This document shows, one piece after another, positions 60,981-64,000 of a DNA stretch of 64,000 nt. Source of the DNA: Welwitschia mirabilis. Its lineage: Eukaryota > Gnetophyta > Gnetopsida > Welwitschiales. The stretch's first letter is position 1. Each line of letters begins with the position of its first letter. The stretch covers positions 35,193,982 through 35,257,981 of the forward strand of contig JBOZIK010000001.1 of assembly GCA_051453625.1 (NCBI GenBank), in the 5' to 3' direction. Made by a program: the position numbers and the translations under genes. The notes below the pieces were generated by a model, which ran no database searches, was not told the origin of the DNA, and was given only the letters and a program-made list of their open reading frames with translations.

Positions 60981-61510
60981 TTACTCATCAGGAAATAAAT
61001 CATTAATGAGAATGCCATCTAAAGAAGAAGGAAGTTGAGAAAAATGATCAGCAATAGAATTGTGCTTTCTTGTTTTATCTATTATGGTTAAATTGAATTC
61101 TTGTATAAGAAGTATCCATCTAATCAAACAGGAACTAGAGTCTTTCTTGATCATGATGTAACAAATGATAGCATGGTTGGTATAAAAATTCATATAAAAG
61201 CCTAAAAGATAGTGTCTAAGAAAATAAAGGCAAAAGATAATGGCAAGAATTTCTTTTTTTGTAATAGTGTAGTTTATCTAAGCTATAGACAATGACTTAC
61301 TATGATAAGATATAGCTTTAAAGTCCTTCTCATACTTTTGGCAAAGAACCCCACCCATGGTAAAATTGCTAGCATCACATATAAGCTCAAAGTCAGGTGC
61401 CCAATCAGGGCCCATTACTATAGGAGCATAAGACAATCTATATTTAAGCCTACCGAATGTAATTTAACAAGATTCATTCCATTCAAATTTGGCATTTTTC
61501 TTTAGTAAGG
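60981..61510 (-). pseudogene. RNase H and connection (copy B)
   Basis: The open piece 60981-61193 reads CLIRWILLIQEFNLTIIDKT, RKHNSIADHFSQLPSS and INDLFPDE: the 'RLIRWILLLQEFD..I.DK.G.EN..ADHLSRL' tether followed by the conserved 'FPDE'. Upstream fragments (61200-61500) are frame-shifted RNase H sequence. In copy A the Q of this block is a stop, while here it is intact. Confidence 0.8.
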
Positions 61511-61559
61511 AGTGAAGGGATTTACAAATAGAAGCATAATCAAAAATGAACAGATAGTA

Positions 61560-62260
61560 AAAACCACAATAATCAAGGAAAGATTAGACCTATTTAACAT
61601 TTGTAGGGGGATTAAGATTTTGAATAATACTAACTTTATTAGCTTTCACCTTAATCCCCTCCCAAAAAATGTGGTGACCTAAAACAATACCACTCTCTAT
61701 AAGAAAATAACTCTTTTCCCACCTCAAGTGGAGACCACTAGCAATGCATTGGTCTAATACTTTCTCTAAATGATCTAAGATTTTCTCAAAAGTTTCAGAA
61801 TATATAGAGAAGTTGTCCATGAAAATTTTAATGGAATCCTCAAGCATATTAGAAAAAATACTCATCATAGCATGCTAGAAGGTACTAAAAGCATTGTAAA
61901 GTCTGAAAGGCATGTGTCTAAAGGTAAAGATACCAAAAGAAAAAGTGAAAGTGATTTTATCTTGGTCCTCAATAACAATTAAAACTTAATTATAACTGCT
62001 ATAACCATCAATAAAACAGTAGTCCCCAAATCCTATGAAAAATTTGATCAAGAAAAGGTAAAGGACAGTGGTATTTTTTGGTTACCTCATTTAGTTTTTA
62101 GAAGTATATGCATTTATGCTATTTTTTACCCTTTTTAGGTACTATCATCAAGGGGATAATCCACTCCTATCAGCAATGGAGTAAATGATTTCATCATTTA
62201 TAAGTTTTATGATTTCATCTTTTATAATTTGCTTTAGGGTTAGATTTAGTTTAAATTAGG
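61560..62260 (-). pseudogene. Reverse transcriptase (copy B)
   Basis: The open piece 61868-61590 begins MMSIFSNMLEDSIKIFMDN and continues FSIYSETFEKILDHLEKVLD, then GLHLRWEKSYFLIESGIVLG and LNPPTNVK, which are clear Athila/Tat RT blocks. The YxDD box reads FMDN: its second Asp (codon 61814-61812) is Asn. Upstream, the 'KKYHCPLPFLDQI' and 'HAFQTL' blocks are readable with stops (62250-61880). Confidence 0.88.
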
Positions 62261-62345
62261 GTTGCCTCACAAGTTTTGTATTTTCTTTGAGGTAGATTTT
62301 GTGTTGCACAATGGAAGTGGGAAGGGTTGATAGATCATTATGGAA

Positions 62346-63060
62346 TCAAGCAAACGCATAAACCTTTGACTTTAGAAGAAAGATAAGATTGGTTTCTTGT
62401 TGAGGTAAGAGATTTTTGTTGATAATCAAAGGTTTATTTAGATCTCTATTTAGAAAAATGTATTTTAGTTCACTATCTAAAGGTTTTATGTTCAAGTTAA
62501 GGTTTAGACTTTTAATTTTTGGAAAATTTTTAGAAAAGTTGACTATCATCTTAGACTGTTGTCCAGACATCAGTAATGGATAACTGATATCAACATAAGA
62601 ATTCTCAGGGTTTTTAGTTTCTTGGACTTCAAAATAAGTTACAAACTTAGACTTACTCCTTCTTATATCAGAAAACTTAGTTGGAAGATGGTAAAACTTA
62701 AGTTTTTCATTAAGCACATAAAGGTAGTATACTTCTATTTGATCACCAAACAAGGTTCGATTATGAAGCATGGAACATCTCTCCTTAAGTGGATAATGCT
62801 GTAAAAATAGGGTTGATTTTATTTCTTTCTCCAAACTTAAATCATTACATAAATCTTTTTCTGCCACATTAAACACTCTTATTGAAAATTTTTTGTTTCC
62901 AAAATGGAACTTCATCAATTTGGTTTTTGTGTCTAGTCTCCAATGGGCTATTTCATAGAAAGCTCTACCTAGAAGTAGGGTATATCCACTATGATGCTCA
63001 AATTCTAAAACAACTACATCAATTGGATAGAAACTTCCTCTATTTGAATGACCAAATCCT
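62346..63060 (-). pseudogene. Protease-to-RT linker segment (copy B)
   Basis: Open for 190 codons (62918-62346) and readable upstream to 63060 (GSFYPIDVVVLEFEHHSGYT, LLLGRAFYEIAHWRLDT). Then MKFHFGNKKFSIRVFNVAEK, LFLQHYPLKERCSMLHN, YLYVLNEKLKFYHLPTKF, SGQQSKMIVNFSKNFPKIKS and an end at KSKVYAFA. Homologous to 22410-23120 of copy A. It is the C-terminal part of the protease and a family-specific linker of unknown role. Confidence 0.8.
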
Positions 63061-64000
63061 TCATCACACTTAAAGGTTTCTTTATGGATGTATTGGCTAA
63101 CTCCAAGATAATGTGTGTAGGCTCTAATCTTTCTTCCAACTTAAGACATTATCAAATATGTAAAGACATAATATTAACACTAGCTCTTATATCTATCAAG
63201 GCTTTCTTAATTCTATGGTTCCCCTCTAAAGTAATACTAATAGTTGCTACCCCCTGATCTTTAAACTTTAGACACTTTTTATAACCCAAGTTGCTAATGA
63301 ATTAAGCTAAGAAGACTTCACTAGGGAGGGTTCATTTTTGTTTCTTTCTTATTAGGTCTTTTTATAGCTTAGAGTATTTTTGGTTTTCCAAAAAGGTAAG
63401 TTGATGCTTATATTTTGTATTAAGGCTTTCAAATGATTATCAAAGATGAGGTTTGTGTTAAGCCTATCAATCCATGAAATAGTGGGTTTCTTTTGTAAAG
63501 GATATTTCTTTTTTTACTAAGTGAGAAAGGGAAGGAATTGTTTTCTAGGATTTCTATGTCATCTTCCTCATCATTTTTATCATTTTGATAAGTTGAAGCC
63601 TCATGGATTATGTTATTTTCACTCCTTGTCATCACTTACAATCTTTTCTTACTTTATTAGGGTTCGGTAAAGGTCGAGTGGCAAGGATCCCTTATGGTTT
63701 TTGATTGGAAAGCATGGCTTTTTATAATAGACTTACAAGATTTTCTATGTTTGCATTTGTTTTTTCTTGAGTTTTTCTCAACTCTTCAATGGAATTCCTA
63801 AGAGGATCACTATGGTTTTGAGAGTTGGAAGGGCTTTCCAAGTTATTTGGATGGTTGGATTGAAATTTTGGATGTTCAAATCTATTTATGAAAGGCTAGA
63901 AGTTAATATGATATGTTTATAAATTTTTAGAATTTGGTGGCTCACTCATCCTATTTTGAAAATTGTGATTTTGGACTTCTCTTTGGTTGTGGTTCTTCAT
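63061..64000 (-). pseudogene. Gag C-terminus and protease start (copy B, partial)
   Basis: The window edge enters gag: KNHNQREVQNHNFQNRMSEP, then DPLRNSIEELRKTQEKT and NIENLVSL (63812-63720). A 68-codon open piece, MMTRSENNIIHEASTYQND with acidic NDEEDDIEILENN, follows (63635-63429). The protease active site (63300-63060) is too degenerate to read, unlike in copy A. Gag continues outside the window. Confidence 0.7.

Larger units (their letters stand above)
54707..64000 (-). mobile_element. Athila/Tat-clade Ty3/gypsy retrotransposon, copy B (5' end outside window)
   Basis: Minus strand, from gag (64000-63640) through protease segment, RT, RNase H, integrase, linker, 3' ORF and 3' LTR (55808-54707). 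Homologous to copy A in every part, with longer surviving ORFs and an undisturbed LTR, so it is the younger insertion. The 5' LTR and most of gag lie beyond 64000. It is still defective: several stops, frame changes and a mutated RT active site. Confidence 0.88.

Noticed and set aside
60705-60998. 97-codon plus-strand frame
   Set aside because: Antisense of the copy B integrase/RNase H region.

Overview
The window is nuclear DNA from a land plant, probably a seed plant. It is very AT-rich (roughly 28-30% GC, judged by eye). It holds one intact intron-containing gene and long stretches of decayed Ty3/gypsy and Ty1/copia LTR retrotransposons. There are microsatellites and twelve N gaps: 1632-2186, 6529-7373, 10059-10158, 10549-10944, 21943-22395, 25574-26379, 30734-30743, 33615-33624, 36627-36763, 46880-46979, 56698-56797 and 60356-60439. 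Nothing prokaryotic is present.

Layout. 1-11 kb: LTR-like repeat sequence with two arrays of short palindromic motifs (687-1075 and 3728-4170), a copia-type LTR ending near 4860, and a chromovirus-like gypsy reverse transcriptase remnant (9690-10365) beside long AC/GC microsatellites. 11-17.8 kb: mostly unrecognised AT-rich DNA. 17.85-19.3 kb: the 3' end of an old element (copy C) and the start of its LTR. 20-31.5 kb: a plus-strand gypsy element of the Athila/Tat clade (copy A) with gag zinc knuckle, protease, RT, RNase H, integrase, an extra 3' ORF and a 1.24 kb 3' LTR. 31.5-34.7 kb: a second type of plant accessory ORF and a copia LTR. 35.9-38.5 kb (minus), 39.57-41.15 kb (plus) and 42.85-44.2 kb (minus): three separate copia pol remnants. 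45.9-51.45 kb (minus): the gene. 51.9-52.2 kb: a divergent pair of tRNA-derived, SINE-like sequences upstream of it. 54.7-64 kb (minus, running off the window): a younger copy of the Athila-like family (copy B) with a complete 1.1 kb LTR, the 3' ORF and most of pol.

The gene codes for a plant ARID-HMG chromatin protein (HMGB9/10/11/15 group). It has five exons with consistent GT-AG introns and phases: a Q-rich N-terminus, an ARID, a plant-specific linker, one HMG box, and a long acidic tail built of tandem repeats, unusual for the family. A 100-N gap interrupts the tail.

The retroelements are decaying mainly by C-to-T changes on either strand. Gln and Trp codons have become stops, and the two Athila-like copies have each lost a different Asp of the RT YxDD box. 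Each LTR family seems to carry its own array of short CpG-containing palindromes, now mostly TpG/CpA. The Athila-like family also carries a plant-specific ORF downstream of pol. These two signals are the best candidates here for something not yet described.
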